From contig CAVURU010000003.1 in NCBI GenBank assembly GCA_963744005.1, forward strand, positions 1,550,001-1,614,000: a stretch of 64,000 bases of DNA, written 5' to 3'. Made by a program: the position numbers and the translations under genes. The stretch comes from Palsa-504 sp963744005. Lineage in GTDB: Bacteria; Actinomycetota; Actinomycetes; Streptosporangiales; Streptosporangiaceae. Every line of letters starts with the position of its first letter. Within the stretch, counting starts at the first letter, position 1. The notes beneath the pieces were generated by a model. That model had not been told where the DNA came from. It saw only the letters and a program-made list of their open reading frames with translations, and made no database searches. Of this stretch, positions 34,830 to 42,216 are shown one piece after another.

Positions 34830-35108
34830 TCAGCCCGGTATGAGCCCTTCGTCGGTGAGCATGCCGCGCACTTCGTCCATGCTCGAGTCCTCGGGCGGCA
34901 GGATCAGGTCCGACGGCTCCAGCGTGTCCGCGGGAAGCGGCGAGCCAAGCGACCGGACCCGGGCCAGCAGGCCGGCCAGCGCGGCCGCGAAGGCCGCCTC
35001 GTCATTCCGGTTGACGGCCACCTCCAGCTGGTCATCCAGCTGGTTGAGCTCCGCGGTGGCCGAGTCGTCGACGCTGAACTGGTCCTCGCCCAGGATCCTG
35101 ACGATCAT
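34830..35108 (-). CDS. pspAA: PspA-associated protein PspAA
   Basis: A 92-residue partner of PspA in actinobacterial envelope-stress systems. It starts MIVRILGEDQFSVDD, has the acidic helical core LNQLDDQLEVAVNRNDEAAF and LAGLLARVRSLG, and ends with an acidic Pro-containing segment (LEPSDLILPPEDSSMDEV). This matches the PspAA family in length and pattern. Its ATG overlaps the pspA stop by four bases (ATGA), giving tight translational coupling and suggesting equimolar production. The protein is soluble and highly acidic. It is thought to bind PspA; the exact role is unknown. Confidence 0.88.
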   Translation of the reverse strand: MIVRILGEDQFSVDDSATAELNQLDDQLEVAVNRNDEAAFAAALAGLLARVRSLGSPLPADTLEPSDLILPPEDSSMDEVRGMLTDEGLIPG

Positions 35109-35935
35109 GCCCGCTCACCGTCCCGGGCTTCTTCGGCCACCCCGGCGGCGGACGGGGCCTGCTCGGCCGCGGGGGCCGCCGGGGCGGCCTGGCCGTCGCC
35201 GTTGGCCGCGGTTCCCTCGAGCTGCTTGGGGGCGCCGGTGGTGATCTCGCCCCTGAGCATGGCCAGCTCCCGCTCGACGTCGCTGCTGGCGCTCATGGCG
35301 TCCAGCTCGCTGCCGATGTCGTCGCGGGGGCCGCTGACCGCGTCGTCGAGCGCGCCGGAGGCCATGAGCTCGTCGATCGCGCCCGCGCGGGCCTGCATCT
35401 GAGCGGTCTTGTCCTCGGCCCGCTGGATGGCCATGCCGACGTCGCCCATCTCCTCGGAGATACCGGAGAAGGCCTCGTTGATCCGGGTCTGCGCCTCGGC
35501 CGCGGTGTAGGTGGCCTTGATGGTCTCCTTCCTGGTGCGGAAGGCGTCCACCTTGGCCTGCAGCCGCTGGGAGGCGACGGTGAGCTTCTCTTCTTCGGCC
35601 TGCAGCTGGGCGTACTGGGCCTGCAGCTCGTCCAGCTGGCCCTGGGCCGACGATTTGCGCGTCAGCGCCTCCCGGGCGAGGTCCTCGCGGCCCATGGACA
35701 GCGCCTTGCGCGCCTGGTCCTGGAGCTTATTGGACTGCTGCTGTAGCTGATTCATCTGCAGCTCGACCCGCTTGCGCGAGGTGGCGACGTCCGCGACCCC
35801 ACGGCGGACCTTCGTCAGCAGTTCAAGCTGCCGCTGGTAGGAGTAGTCCAGGGTCTCACGCGGGTCTTCCATTTTGTCCAGGGCCTTGTTGGCCTTGGCC
35901 TTGAAGACAAGTGAGACTCGCTTCATCACGCTCAT
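35105..35935 (-). CDS. pspA: PspA/IM30 family membrane-stress protein
   Basis: ESCRT-III-like protein that coats and repairs the inner membrane face under stress. After MSVMKRVSLVFKAKANKALD (amphipathic helix 1), residues about 25-215 form the long alpha-helical hairpin rich in Gln, Leu and charged residues (for example QRQLELLTKVRRGVADVATS, then VELQMNQLQQQSNKLQDQAR). The last 60 residues are an Ala/Pro-rich acidic tail beyond the canonical end, common in actinobacterial versions. I chose ATG at 35935; ATG at 35926 is equally close to the family start, while the frame from 35965 adds ten unlikely residues. It heads the leftward pspA-pspAA-(htpX-pspAB) set and is divergent from DUF3043. Confidence 0.93.
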   Translation of the reverse strand: MSVMKRVSLVFKAKANKALDKMEDPRETLDYSYQRQLELLTKVRRGVADVATSRKRVELQMNQLQQQSNKLQDQARKALSMGREDLAREALTRKSSAQGQLDELQAQYAQLQAEEEKLTVASQRLQAKVDAFRTRKETIKATYTAAEAQTRINEAFSGISEEMGDVGMAIQRAEDKTAQMQARAGAIDELMASGALDDAVSGPRDDIGSELDAMSASSDVERELAMLRGEITTGAPKQLEGTAANGDGQAAPAAPAAEQAPSAAGVAEEARDGERA

Positions 35936-36113
35936 ACGCGCGGCCGTCCCCTTCGTAGCATTCACGCCGCCGACGTGGCCACGCGACCGGGCCGAGGTGG
36001 CCGGGCGCCCGGCTAGACGGCGGACGAGCCCGTGCGACTAGTCGCATTCCACCCTACGCGGTCCCCGGGATAGGAGCTACCGCTGCAATGGCCCCGCCAA
36101 CTAAGCTGAGCGG

Positions 36114-36740
36114 GTGTTCCGACGCAATAGCGCCGGGGCGACGGACGACTCGGCCCAGGGTTCCCCGGGCGCGCAGGGCCCGGACGCCTCCGCCGACGAA
36201 GCTCAGCTCCGCTCCCCCGCGGAGGCCGCCAAGGGCCGGCCGACGCCCAAGCGCAGCGTGGCCGAGCGCAACAGGCGCCAGCCGATCGGGGGGGCCGCGC
36301 CGCCCGCCAAGCCACGCACCCCGGAAGAGAAGGCGCAGGCCAAGGCGGAGCGGACGCGCAAGTACGCGGCCATGCAGCGCGGCGAGGCCTGGGCCCTGAA
36401 CCCGCGCGACCGCGGCGCCGCACGGCAGCTGGCCCGCGACTTCATCGACTCCAAGCGCCTGCCCAGCGAGTACATGATGTACGTGCTGGTGATCTTCCTC
36501 CTCGGCGGGTTCTTCGGCGGGCACGCCTGGCAGAGCATCATCTCGCCGGCCATCCTGATCATCGCCGTGATCCTGCTGGTGGAGACCCAGCTCATCAAGG
36601 CCGGGCTGCGGCGGCTGCTGAACGAGCGGATGCCAGACGAGCCGATGAAGGGCCTGACCCTCTACGCCATCACCCGGGCCCTGCAGATCCGCAGGCTGCG
36701 CTTCCCGGCGCCGCGGGTCAAGCCGGGAGCCGAGATCTAG
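36114..36740 (+). CDS. DUF3043 membrane protein
   Basis: Actinobacterial two-helix membrane protein of unknown function. The N-terminal 110 residues are charged and disordered (acidic to about 35, then basic: PTPKRSVAERNRRQP, EEKAQAKAERTRKYAAMQRG). The DUF3043 core LNPRDRGAARQLARDFIDSK precedes two helices (YMMYVLVIFLLGGFFGG and IISPAILIIAVILLVETQL). A basic C-terminus follows. Length 208 is typical. The start is GTG at 36114. It is divergent from pspA, as I recall for Streptomyces, and its TAG shares CTAG with the convergent small gene at 36737. Confidence 0.88.
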   Translation: MFRRNSAGATDDSAQGSPGAQGPDASADEAQLRSPAEAAKGRPTPKRSVAERNRRQPIGGAAPPAKPRTPEEKAQAKAERTRKYAAMQRGEAWALNPRDRGAARQLARDFIDSKRLPSEYMMYVLVIFLLGGFFGGHAWQSIISPAILIIAVILLVETQLIKAGLRRLLNERMPDEPMKGLTLYAITRALQIRRLRFPAPRVKPGAEI

Positions 36741-36946
36741 TCTTCCGGCTGCAGGCTCATCGGGCCGTACTGGGTCCGGGTGTCCTCGAGCAGGGTGACC
36801 TGGTCGACGCCGATGGCCAGCAGGGCGCGCCAGTTCTCGCCCAGCCAGCTCTCCGCGTCGCCCTGGCTGACGAAGATCGCCTCTTGCAGGTCATCGGCGG
36901 TGACGACGCTGCCGTCCGCCTTCTCGTATCGCCATGTCCACGGCAT
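36737..36946 (-). CDS. small conserved actinobacterial protein
   Basis: A 69-residue soluble protein: MPWTWRYEKADGSVVTADDL, then FVSQGDAESWLGENWRALLA, then VDQVTLLEDTRTQYGPMSL. The mixed composition, lack of low complexity and normal codon use point to a real gene. I recall similar small W-rich proteins in streptomycetes but no function. ATG at 36946 is preferred over an in-frame GTG three codons upstream. It overlaps the DUF3043 stop by four bases in a convergent CTAG and lies 32 bases downstream of the anti-sigma-type ATPase gene on the same strand, so they may be co-transcribed. Confidence 0.72.
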   Translation of the reverse strand: MPWTWRYEKADGSVVTADDLQEAIFVSQGDAESWLGENWRALLAIGVDQVTLLEDTRTQYGPMSLQPED

Positions 36947-36978
36947 CGATGCCACGCCTCTCTACCTCATGCCCCGGT

Positions 36979-37578
36979 CTACCTCACGCCCCGGCCCTCA
37001 TGCCCGGCCCCAAGGTTAACGCGGTGGCGGCAGGCCGCTGGCGATAAGGCGCAGAAGAGGATGGCCCACACGGCCTTGCCGCGGCCGGTGACCGGGCTCC
37101 AGCCCCAGACATCGCTCAGCGCGTCGACCATCTGCAGGCCGCGGCCGGCTTCTTCGTTGCGCTCCGGCATCCGCAGTATCGGCGCGCTGTCGGACGGATC
37201 GAGCACGGCGCACATGACCTCACCGGTGCGCCGGAGCAGCCGCAGGCCCAGGGCCTGCGCGGGGATCGGGCAGGCCACGGCGTGCGAGACCGCGTTGGCC
37301 ACGAACTCGCCGACGATGGCCTCGGCGTCATCGGCCAGCGCGGCCAGGTCCCATTCCCGCAGCGTGCTGCGGGTAAAGCGACGGGCGGCGCGGCTGGACT
37401 GGGCGCTGACGCCCAGCGGGCAGGCGGCCGCGGCCGGGGAGTCCCACCAGTCCGACGGAATCCGCACCACCCGCGGGCGGCCCGCGGTGTGCTGGAGCCT
37501 CGCGGTCAGGTCCGTGGGCCGACGCAAGGCGGGATCCACCTTGGTCCGGGTAGGCAACCCTACGTGACTCAAGCCCAT
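36979..37578 (-). CDS. ATP-binding protein, anti-sigma factor kinase (RsbW/SpoIIAB-like) type
   Basis: GHKL-fold ATPase of the kind that phosphorylates anti-sigma antagonists or binds sigma factors; many actinomycetes have dozens. Residues about 60-185 form the HATPase_c_2 domain. FTRSTLREWDLAALADDAEAIV leads into the N box EFVANAVSHAV (near residue 90). The G1-like region MCAVLDPSDSAPILR and the G2-like region EEAGRGLQMVDALSDVWGW follow. The first 55 residues are a variable basic leader. Length 199 is slightly long. Start is at 37578. A perfect 10-bp inverted repeat lies about 90-120 bp upstream, a possible operator. No partner sigma factor or anti-anti-sigma gene is adjacent, so its target is unknown. 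Confidence 0.85.
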   Translation of the reverse strand: MGLSHVGLPTRTKVDPALRRPTDLTARLQHTAGRPRVVRIPSDWWDSPAAAACPLGVSAQSSRAARRFTRSTLREWDLAALADDAEAIVGEFVANAVSHAVACPIPAQALGLRLLRRTGEVMCAVLDPSDSAPILRMPERNEEAGRGLQMVDALSDVWGWSPVTGRGKAVWAILFCALSPAACRHRVNLGAGHEGRGVR

Positions 37579-37666
37579 TCGCGACCCCGCGAAGTGTTGT
37601 CCCGCGCCGGCCTCGGCTGGTCAGCGCACTGACATCCTGCCCGAGATTTGGCACTTAATGCAATAC

Positions 37667-37697
37667 CGTTTGCACGTTCATTTGTATCGTGCAAACG
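37667..37697. promoter_or_regulatory. perfect 10-bp inverted repeat, candidate operator
   Basis: Arms cgtttgcacg (37667-37676) and cgtgcaaacg (37688-37697) with an 11-base AT-rich spacer, in the 240-bp gap between the DedA-type gene's 3' end and the anti-sigma-type ATPase start. The surrounding 60 bases are unusually AT-rich for this window. The arm-to-arm centre distance is 21 bases, two helical turns, as for a dimeric regulator. The arm on the minus strand contains a TTGCAC that could be a -35 element. The rest of the gap shows nothing recognisable. Confidence 0.6.
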
Positions 37698-37818
37698 AAC
37701 GGTTGCCGCTGGTCATTGCGGTTTCAACGAAGAGCGTTGCAGGTGAGAGGACGGCCGGTGAAGCCAGGACGGGCGGGGGGCTCATGAGGCCCAGATGACG
37801 ATTGCGGCCGGAGGGACG

Positions 37819-38737
37819 CTAGGGCATCCGCTGGGGCTCTTCGCTAGCCGGGGCCTCGTCCGCCGGGGTATCCCCGGCCGGGTCGCCGGCCGGGCTGGCG
37901 TCCGCCCGGGCCGCGGCCTGAGCCTCGCGGGCCGCCGCGGCGGTGGCCAGCAGGTGGCGCTGGGAGCGGATCTGGAAGACGACGATCAGGACGATGAGGC
38001 CGATGGAGATCCACAGGCCGTAGTGCGAGATGGCCTGGGCCACCACGACCGCGTGGTGACCGAGCGCGTAGCCCAGGCCCGCCAGCAGCCCGGCCCACAG
38101 CAGGGAGCCGATGACGTCCAGGATGATGAAGGTGAGCAGCCGCATCCCGGCCCAGCCGGCCACGGCGTAGATGATGGCGCTCGGGATGGGCAGGAACGGC
38201 GAGATGATCACGGCGGGCCAGGTGAACTTGCGGCCCCACCGCTGGACCCGGTCCATGTACTTGCCGCCGCGGTTGCGCCGTCCCGACAAGATGGCGATGA
38301 GGCGCTCGCCCCACAGCCGGCCAGGCCCACCAGAACAGCGGGTCGAACTTCATCAGGCCGGGGATGGCAGCCAGCAGTACCACGATGAGCGATCCGTGCC
38401 CGATACGGGCGAAGGCCGCGGCGGAGACGATCGCCTCGGTGCTCCCGTTGAGCAGCACCAGCACGACCGGGTGGGTGCCGACCAGCGGCGCCCGGAACGG
38501 CAGCAGGACCCAGTAGAAGATGCCGCTGAGCATGATCCCGGCCCAGCACAGGATGTCGACCCGGCGCGGCTTCCCGGACCACGGGATGCGCGGGTCGTCC
38601 CACGTGCTGGGCGGCTTGTCCGCGGACTGCGCCGGGGGCGGTGCCGGAACGGCGCCCTCGTCGGCCGGGGCCCCCTCGGCCTGCGCCTGCTCGTCCACCA
38701 CGTAACGGTATCCCGAAACTGACGTGGTCAGGGCCAT
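37819..38737 (-). pseudogene. DedA/VTT-domain membrane protein, one frameshift
   Basis: DedA-type integral membrane protein; relatives act as undecaprenyl-phosphate or lipid flippases or in membrane homeostasis. The N-terminal 65 residues are hydrophilic and Pro/Ala-rich. Helices begin at ILCWAGIMLSGIFYWVLLPF, and GSTEAIVSAAAFARIGHGSL follows. The frame then breaks after MKFDPLFWWA near 38310-38325. One base later the sequence resumes as GERLIAILSGRRNRGGKYMD, then WAGMRLLTFIILDVIGSLLWAG, the conserved second half. Removing one base gives about 305 residues. A sequencing insertion is likely, given similar breaks elsewhere. The ATG at 38737 lies only eight bases from the divergent PNP start; GTG at 38701 may be the true start. 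The C-terminal tail is Ala/Pro/Glu-rich. Confidence 0.85.
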
Positions 38738-38745
38738 GCGCCAAG

Positions 38746-39564
38746 ATGCTGCTCGTGACCGACGATCCGTACGCCACAGCAGCGGCCAGCGCCGCCCAGC
38801 TGACCTCACTGGCCGGCCCGGCCGACGTCGCGGTGGTGCTGGGCTCGGGCTGGGCCCCGGCGGCCGACGCGATCGGCACCGCCGAGACCGAGATCCCGCT
38901 GACCGAACTGGGCGGCTTCCCCGAGCCCACGGTGGCCGGGCACGTGCCCACGGTGCGCTACGTCGCCGCGGGACCGCTGCGGGTGCTGGTGTTCCTCGGC
39001 CGGGTGCACCTGTACGAGGGGTGGCCGCCCGCCACGGTGGTGCACGGCGTGCGCACGGCGATATCGGCGGGCTGCCGGGCGGTGGTGCTGACCAACGCGG
39101 CAGGCGGCATCCGGCCCGGGCTCTCGGTCGGCCAGCCGGTGCTGATCAGCGACCACCTGAACCTGACCGCCACGTCCCCGCTGTCCGGGCCCGCGCCGTC
39201 AGCGGGTGAGCGGTTCACCGACCTGACCGACCTGTACTCGCCGCGGCTGCGCGCGCTGGCCCGCGAGGCGGACCCGGGCCTGGCCGAGGGCGTGTACGCG
39301 ATGCTGCCCGGCCCGCACTACGAGACCCCGGCCGAGATCACCATGCTGGGGCGGCTGGGCGCCGACCTGGTCGGCATGTCGACCGTGCTGGAGGCGATCG
39401 CCGCCCGCCAGCTGGGCGCCGAGGTGTTCGGCATATCGCTGGTCACGAACCTGGCCGCGGGCCTGGCCGGGCACGGCCTGAGCCACGCGGAGGTGGTGGA
39501 GGCGGGCCGGGCCTCGGCCAGCCGGATGGGCGCCCTGCTGGCCGGGATCCTGCCCCGGGTCTAG
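38746..39564 (+). CDS. purine-nucleoside phosphorylase
   Basis: Trimeric-type PNP that splits purine (deoxy)nucleosides with phosphate to free base and (deoxy)ribose 1-phosphate. Motifs: VVLGSGWAPAADAI (phosphate-binding serine, near residue 30), VAGHVPTVRY, LGRVHLYEGWP (phosphate His, near 85), LTNAAGGIRPG (purine pocket, near 117), AMLPGPHYETPAEI (near 190) and VGMSTVLEAIAA (near 216). Length 272 is right. The ATG at 38746 was taken; GTG at 38755 is possible. With deoC at 44523 it covers two steps of deoxynucleoside breakdown. Its 3' end carries the first copy of a 23-bp duplicated hairpin sequence shared with the convergent reductase gene. Confidence 0.93.
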   Translation: MLLVTDDPYATAAASAAQLTSLAGPADVAVVLGSGWAPAADAIGTAETEIPLTELGGFPEPTVAGHVPTVRYVAAGPLRVLVFLGRVHLYEGWPPATVVHGVRTAISAGCRAVVLTNAAGGIRPGLSVGQPVLISDHLNLTATSPLSGPAPSAGERFTDLTDLYSPRLRALAREADPGLAEGVYAMLPGPHYETPAEITMLGRLGADLVGMSTVLEAIAARQLGAEVFGISLVTNLAAGLAGHGLSHAEVVEAGRASASRMGALLAGILPRV

Positions 39565-39610
39565 CCGGGCGGCCTCAGGCCGCTGATCTAGCCGGGCGGC
39601 CTCAGGCCGC
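39561..39610. repeat. duplicated 23-bp hairpin at a convergent gene junction
   Basis: Two direct copies of a 23-base sequence starting ctagccgggcggcctc (39561-39583 and 39588-39610), four bases apart. Each can fold into a gcggc-ctcag-gccgc stem-loop. The first copy contains the PNP stop codon, the second the last codons of the reductase. Together they look like a duplicated bidirectional terminator. Confidence 0.8.
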
Positions 39611-40090
39611 GGGCAGGTACCAGCGGATGATCCGGAACCCGCCGCCGATCGCCGTGGCCAGCCGGGCCTCGTCGAAGTGGCCGTCCTCGCGACGCGGGAT
39701 GGGGATGAAGCCCGCGGCCCGCGGGTTCGCCTCGATCATGATCATCAGCAGCCGGTCGACCTCGCCGGGCTCGGCCACGATGTCGGGCCGGGCCTGCACG
39801 ACGCGCCCGGCCAGGCGGATCTTCTCCGGCCGGCCGGCAGCCAGGTTGAGCTTCCATTTCCCGCCACCCGGCGTGAGCAGCGTGTCGCCGTCCCGGACGT
39901 AGCTGACCGGCTGGCGGTAGGACTTCCCGGTCCGCCGCCCGGTCAGGTAGAGCAGCATCAGGTTCTTGCTCAGCGGGGTCCGGAAAGGCAGCCCGAGGAT
40001 CCGGCGCATGGGCACGTTGACGATGCGGAAGAGCATGGCCTGGCGGCGCATCCGCCGGGGCGGCCGCTGAGCACTGGTGACAGTAGCCAT
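39602..40090 (-). CDS. deazaflavin-dependent nitroreductase family protein (DDN-like)
   Basis: Single-domain F420H2-dependent reductase of the Ddn/split-barrel type. Relatives reduce quinones or activate nitroimidazoles. The 162 residues begin with a basic amphipathic section (RRMRRQAMLFRIVNVPMRRIL) suited to membrane contact. The core is LMLLYLTGRRTGKSYRQPVS (F420 phosphate-binding region, near residue 50), then YVRDGDTLLTPGGGKWKLNL and the C-terminal FRIIRWYLP. Start is ATG at 40090 (MATVTSAQR). An AT-rich promoter region with a TTGATT-A-AATCAA palindrome lies 38 bases upstream, and a TetR regulator is divergent 311 bp away. Dependence on F420 rather than FMN is inferred from the family. 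Confidence 0.87.
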   Translation of the reverse strand: MATVTSAQRPPRRMRRQAMLFRIVNVPMRRILGLPFRTPLSKNLMLLYLTGRRTGKSYRQPVSYVRDGDTLLTPGGGKWKLNLAAGRPEKIRLAGRVVQARPDIVAEPGEVDRLLMIMIEANPRAAGFIPIPRREDGHFDEARLATAIGGGFRIIRWYLPAA

Positions 40091-40127
40091 GAGAGCTTCT
40101 CCCCGTTAAATTAGTCATACTGTTTGT

Positions 40128-40140
40128 TTGATTAAATCAA
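40128..40140. promoter_or_regulatory. TTGATT-A-AATCAA palindrome upstream of the reductase
   Basis: Perfect six-base arms around a central A, inside an AT-rich block (40105-40141) 38 bases before the reductase ATG. The position overlaps where RNA polymerase should bind, as for a repressor site. The divergent TetR gene at 40402 is the obvious candidate regulator, but TetR operators vary and no second copy was found near its own start. Confidence 0.5.
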
Positions 40141-40202
40141 CCGGGCCGGGGACCGTCAAACGGCAAGGGCGCGCGGTCAGGGCGAGACGAGACAGGGCGA
40201 CA

Positions 40203-40257
40203 CCATGATCGTGGACAGAAATGGCGCTATACGGACCAAAACTGTCCACGATCATGG
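40203..40257. repeat. perfect 16-bp inverted repeat with 23-bp spacer
   Basis: Arms ccatgatcgtggacag (40203-40218) and ctgtccacgatcatgg (40242-40257) are perfect complements around an A/T-richer 23-base spacer (40219-40241). The element lies in the 311-bp gap between the reductase (start 40090) and the TetR gene (start 40402). Base composition differs from the flanking GC-rich DNA. Flanking bases show no target-site duplication and there is no open frame inside. It could be an interspersed palindromic element, a regulator site or a cruciform/terminator. The rest of the gap (40258-40401) is plain GC-rich DNA with a GAAGGGAG ribosome binding site for tetR. Confidence 0.85.
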
Positions 40258-40401
40258 AACCGGCCGACGGCGGGCGGCCTGCCGTGCCGGGGGGTGGCGG
40301 CCAGTGCGGGGTGGGGGCGGGGCGGCGGTCTGTGCGGGGCGCCGGACCGGGGCAGGGGCGGGCGGTAGGTTCGGGGCGGTGCAGGAAGGGAGAGCGTTTC
40401 G

Positions 40402-40995
40402 GTGAGCCCGCGTCCGTACAACCTGGGCAAGCGGCGTGAGCCGGTCGAGGCGGCCCGCAGGCAGGTCCTCGACGCGGCCCGGCAGCTGCTGGGCGGGACG
40501 GCGGGGTACACCGCGTTCACGGTGGACGCCGTGGCCCGGCAGGCCGACGTGGCCCGGGCGACGGTCTACTACCAGTTCGGCTCCAAGGCGGGCCTGCTGG
40601 AGGCCTTGTGCGACCAGCTGGCCGACCTGGGCGGGCTGTCCGGCCTCGCAGCAGCGTTCACCGAGCCGGAGCCGCGGGAGGCGCTGGGGCTGTTCGTGGC
40701 GGCGTTCGGCCGGTTCTGGGCGGCGGACCGGCCGGCCATGCGCCGCCTGCGCGCCCTGGCCCAGCTGGATCCCGACGTGGGCGCGGTCATCGCGGCCCGG
40801 GACCAGCGCCGCCGCGACGGGCTGGCCGTGCTGGCCGGGCGGCTGGGCGCCGCCGAGCCGGACCGCGTCGTCCGGGTACTCGCCGCGCTGACCAGCTTTG
40901 AGACATTCGACGCGGTGGCCGGGCCGGAGCGGGACATCAGCGCCGCCGTCCCGGACATCGTCGGGCTGGCCGAGGCGGCACTCCGGCTGAGCTGA
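40402..40995 (+). CDS. TetR family transcriptional regulator
   Basis: Dimeric repressor with an N-terminal helix-turn-helix: ARRQVLDAARQLLGGTAGYT, then FTVDAVARQADVARATVYYQFGSK (in part; recognition helix ARATVYYQF, near residue 50), then the linker AGLLEALCDQLADLG. The ligand-binding half is Ala/Leu/Arg-rich and ends at residue 197. The GTG start at 40402 follows GAAGGGAG. It is divergent from the deazaflavin reductase, a common arrangement for a repressor and its target. The inducing ligand cannot be told. Downstream, a 21-bp tandem repeat separates it from the DUF3500 gene. Confidence 0.9.
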   Translation: MSPRPYNLGKRREPVEAARRQVLDAARQLLGGTAGYTAFTVDAVARQADVARATVYYQFGSKAGLLEALCDQLADLGGLSGLAAAFTEPEPREALGLFVAAFGRFWAADRPAMRRLRALAQLDPDVGAVIAARDQRRRDGLAVLAGRLGAAEPDRVVRVLAALTSFETFDAVAGPERDISAAVPDIVGLAEAALRLS

Positions 40996-41017
40996 CCGGG
41001 CTGACCCGGCCGACTGA

Positions 41018-41080
41018 GCTGCTGACCGGGCCGACTGAGCTGCTGACTGGGCCGACTGAGCTGCTGACTGGGCCGATTGG
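41018..41080. repeat. three tandem 21-bp units between tetR and DUF3500
   Basis: Copies at 41018-41038, 41039-41059 and 41060-41080, each starting gctgctgac(c/t)gggccga, with one to three differences. They lie after the tetR stop in the 175-bp gap. A related ctgaccgggctgacccgg stretch just before (40992-41010) may be an older copy. Confidence 0.88.
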
Positions 41081-41170
41081 TCTGAGAGGGTGCCCAGGGG
41101 CGGGCACCACGGCCCGTTCGGTAGAAAAGAGGGCGGAGCTGCCGGGCGGAATGATCGGAGGCACGGGGAC

Positions 41171-42211
41171 ATGGAACGGCTGGGTACGCCGGAGACGGCG
41201 GGGCGGATGAGGGCGGCGGCGGTCGCGTTCCTGGCCGCGCTCACCGTGGAGCAGCGAAGCCTGGCCGGCCGCGGGCTCGGCGAGGAGCGGCGCGAGTGGT
41301 CGTTCCTGCCCGAGCGGAGCCGGGACGGGCTGCCGATCGGGGCGCTGGCCGGCGACCAGCGCAGGCTCGCGCACGAGCTGATCCTGGCGGGGACCAGCCT
41401 GGCCGGGTACACCAAGGTGGTCTCGGTCATGGCCATGGAGCACGTGCTGCGGGCGCTGTCGCCCGGGCAGGCCGACCTGTTCGACCCGGAGCGGTACTGC
41501 CTGAGGGTGTTCGGCGAGCCGGGCGAGGACGTCTGGGGCTGGCAGCTGGCCGGGCATCACGTGTCGCTGAACTTCACCGTCACCGGCGGCCGGTGGGTCT
41601 CCCCCACCCCGTGCATGCTGGGCTCCCAGCCCGCCTCGCACGCGCTGCTGGCCCCGCTGGCCGACGACGAGGAGCTCGGCTTCGCGCTGGTGAACTCGCT
41701 GAATCCGGCGCAGCGGCAGGCGGCGATCATCCACCACCGCCCGCCGCCGGACCTGGCCGCCCGGATGGTACCCAGGATCGGCCCGGTCGAGCGGCCGGAC
41801 GCGGTGTTCGCCCCGGAACCGGACTACGTGATCAGCGACGACGAGCGGGACATCCTCAGCTACGTCCGGGCCGGCCCCAAGGGCGTCGCGGGGGCGGACC
41901 TGAACCGGGTCCAGCTCGACGACCTGGCCGCGCTGGTCGGGTCGTTCGCGCGGCGGCTGCCCGACGAGCTGGCCGGGGCGCGGCTGCACGAGCTCGAGCA
42001 GACCGGGCTGGACCGGCTCGCCTTCGCCTGGGCGGGCGGCACCGAGCCCGGCCAGCGGCACTACTTCCGGGTGCAGGGCCCGACGCTGCTCATCGAGCAC
42101 GACAACACCCAGGGCAACGGCAACCACATCCACTCGGCCTGGCGTGACCCGGCGGACGACTTCGGCGACGACGTGCTGGCCGAGCACTACCAGCAGCACC
42201 ACGCCGGCTAA
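41171..42211 (+). CDS. DUF3500 domain protein
   Basis: A 346-residue soluble protein of the DUF3500 family, with no signal peptide in this copy. Characteristic stretches are RREWSFLPERSRDGLPIGAL, MAMEHVLRALSPGQADLFDP, the family core GEDVWGWQLAGHHVSLNFTV (His pair, possibly metal-binding), and HIHSAWRDPADDFGDDVL near the end, again with His residues. ATG at 41171 (MERLGTPETA) follows a purine-rich ribosome binding site; the frame from 41090 adds unlikely residues. DUF3500 proteins are widespread but uncharacterised. A hydrolase or lyase activity with a metal bound by the conserved histidines is only a guess. It is convergent with the aldehyde dehydrogenase gene five bases away. Confidence 0.82.
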   Translation: MERLGTPETAGRMRAAAVAFLAALTVEQRSLAGRGLGEERREWSFLPERSRDGLPIGALAGDQRRLAHELILAGTSLAGYTKVVSVMAMEHVLRALSPGQADLFDPERYCLRVFGEPGEDVWGWQLAGHHVSLNFTVTGGRWVSPTPCMLGSQPASHALLAPLADDEELGFALVNSLNPAQRQAAIIHHRPPPDLAARMVPRIGPVERPDAVFAPEPDYVISDDERDILSYVRAGPKGVAGADLNRVQLDDLAALVGSFARRLPDELAGARLHELEQTGLDRLAFAWAGGTEPGQRHYFRVQGPTLLIEHDNTQGNGNHIHSAWRDPADDFGDDVLAEHYQQHHAG

Positions 42212-42216
42212 CCGGC

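Noticed and set aside
40203..40257. Intact insertion sequence or MITE with target duplication
   Set aside because: Only 55 bp, no transposase and no direct repeats at the flanks; kept only as an inverted repeat.
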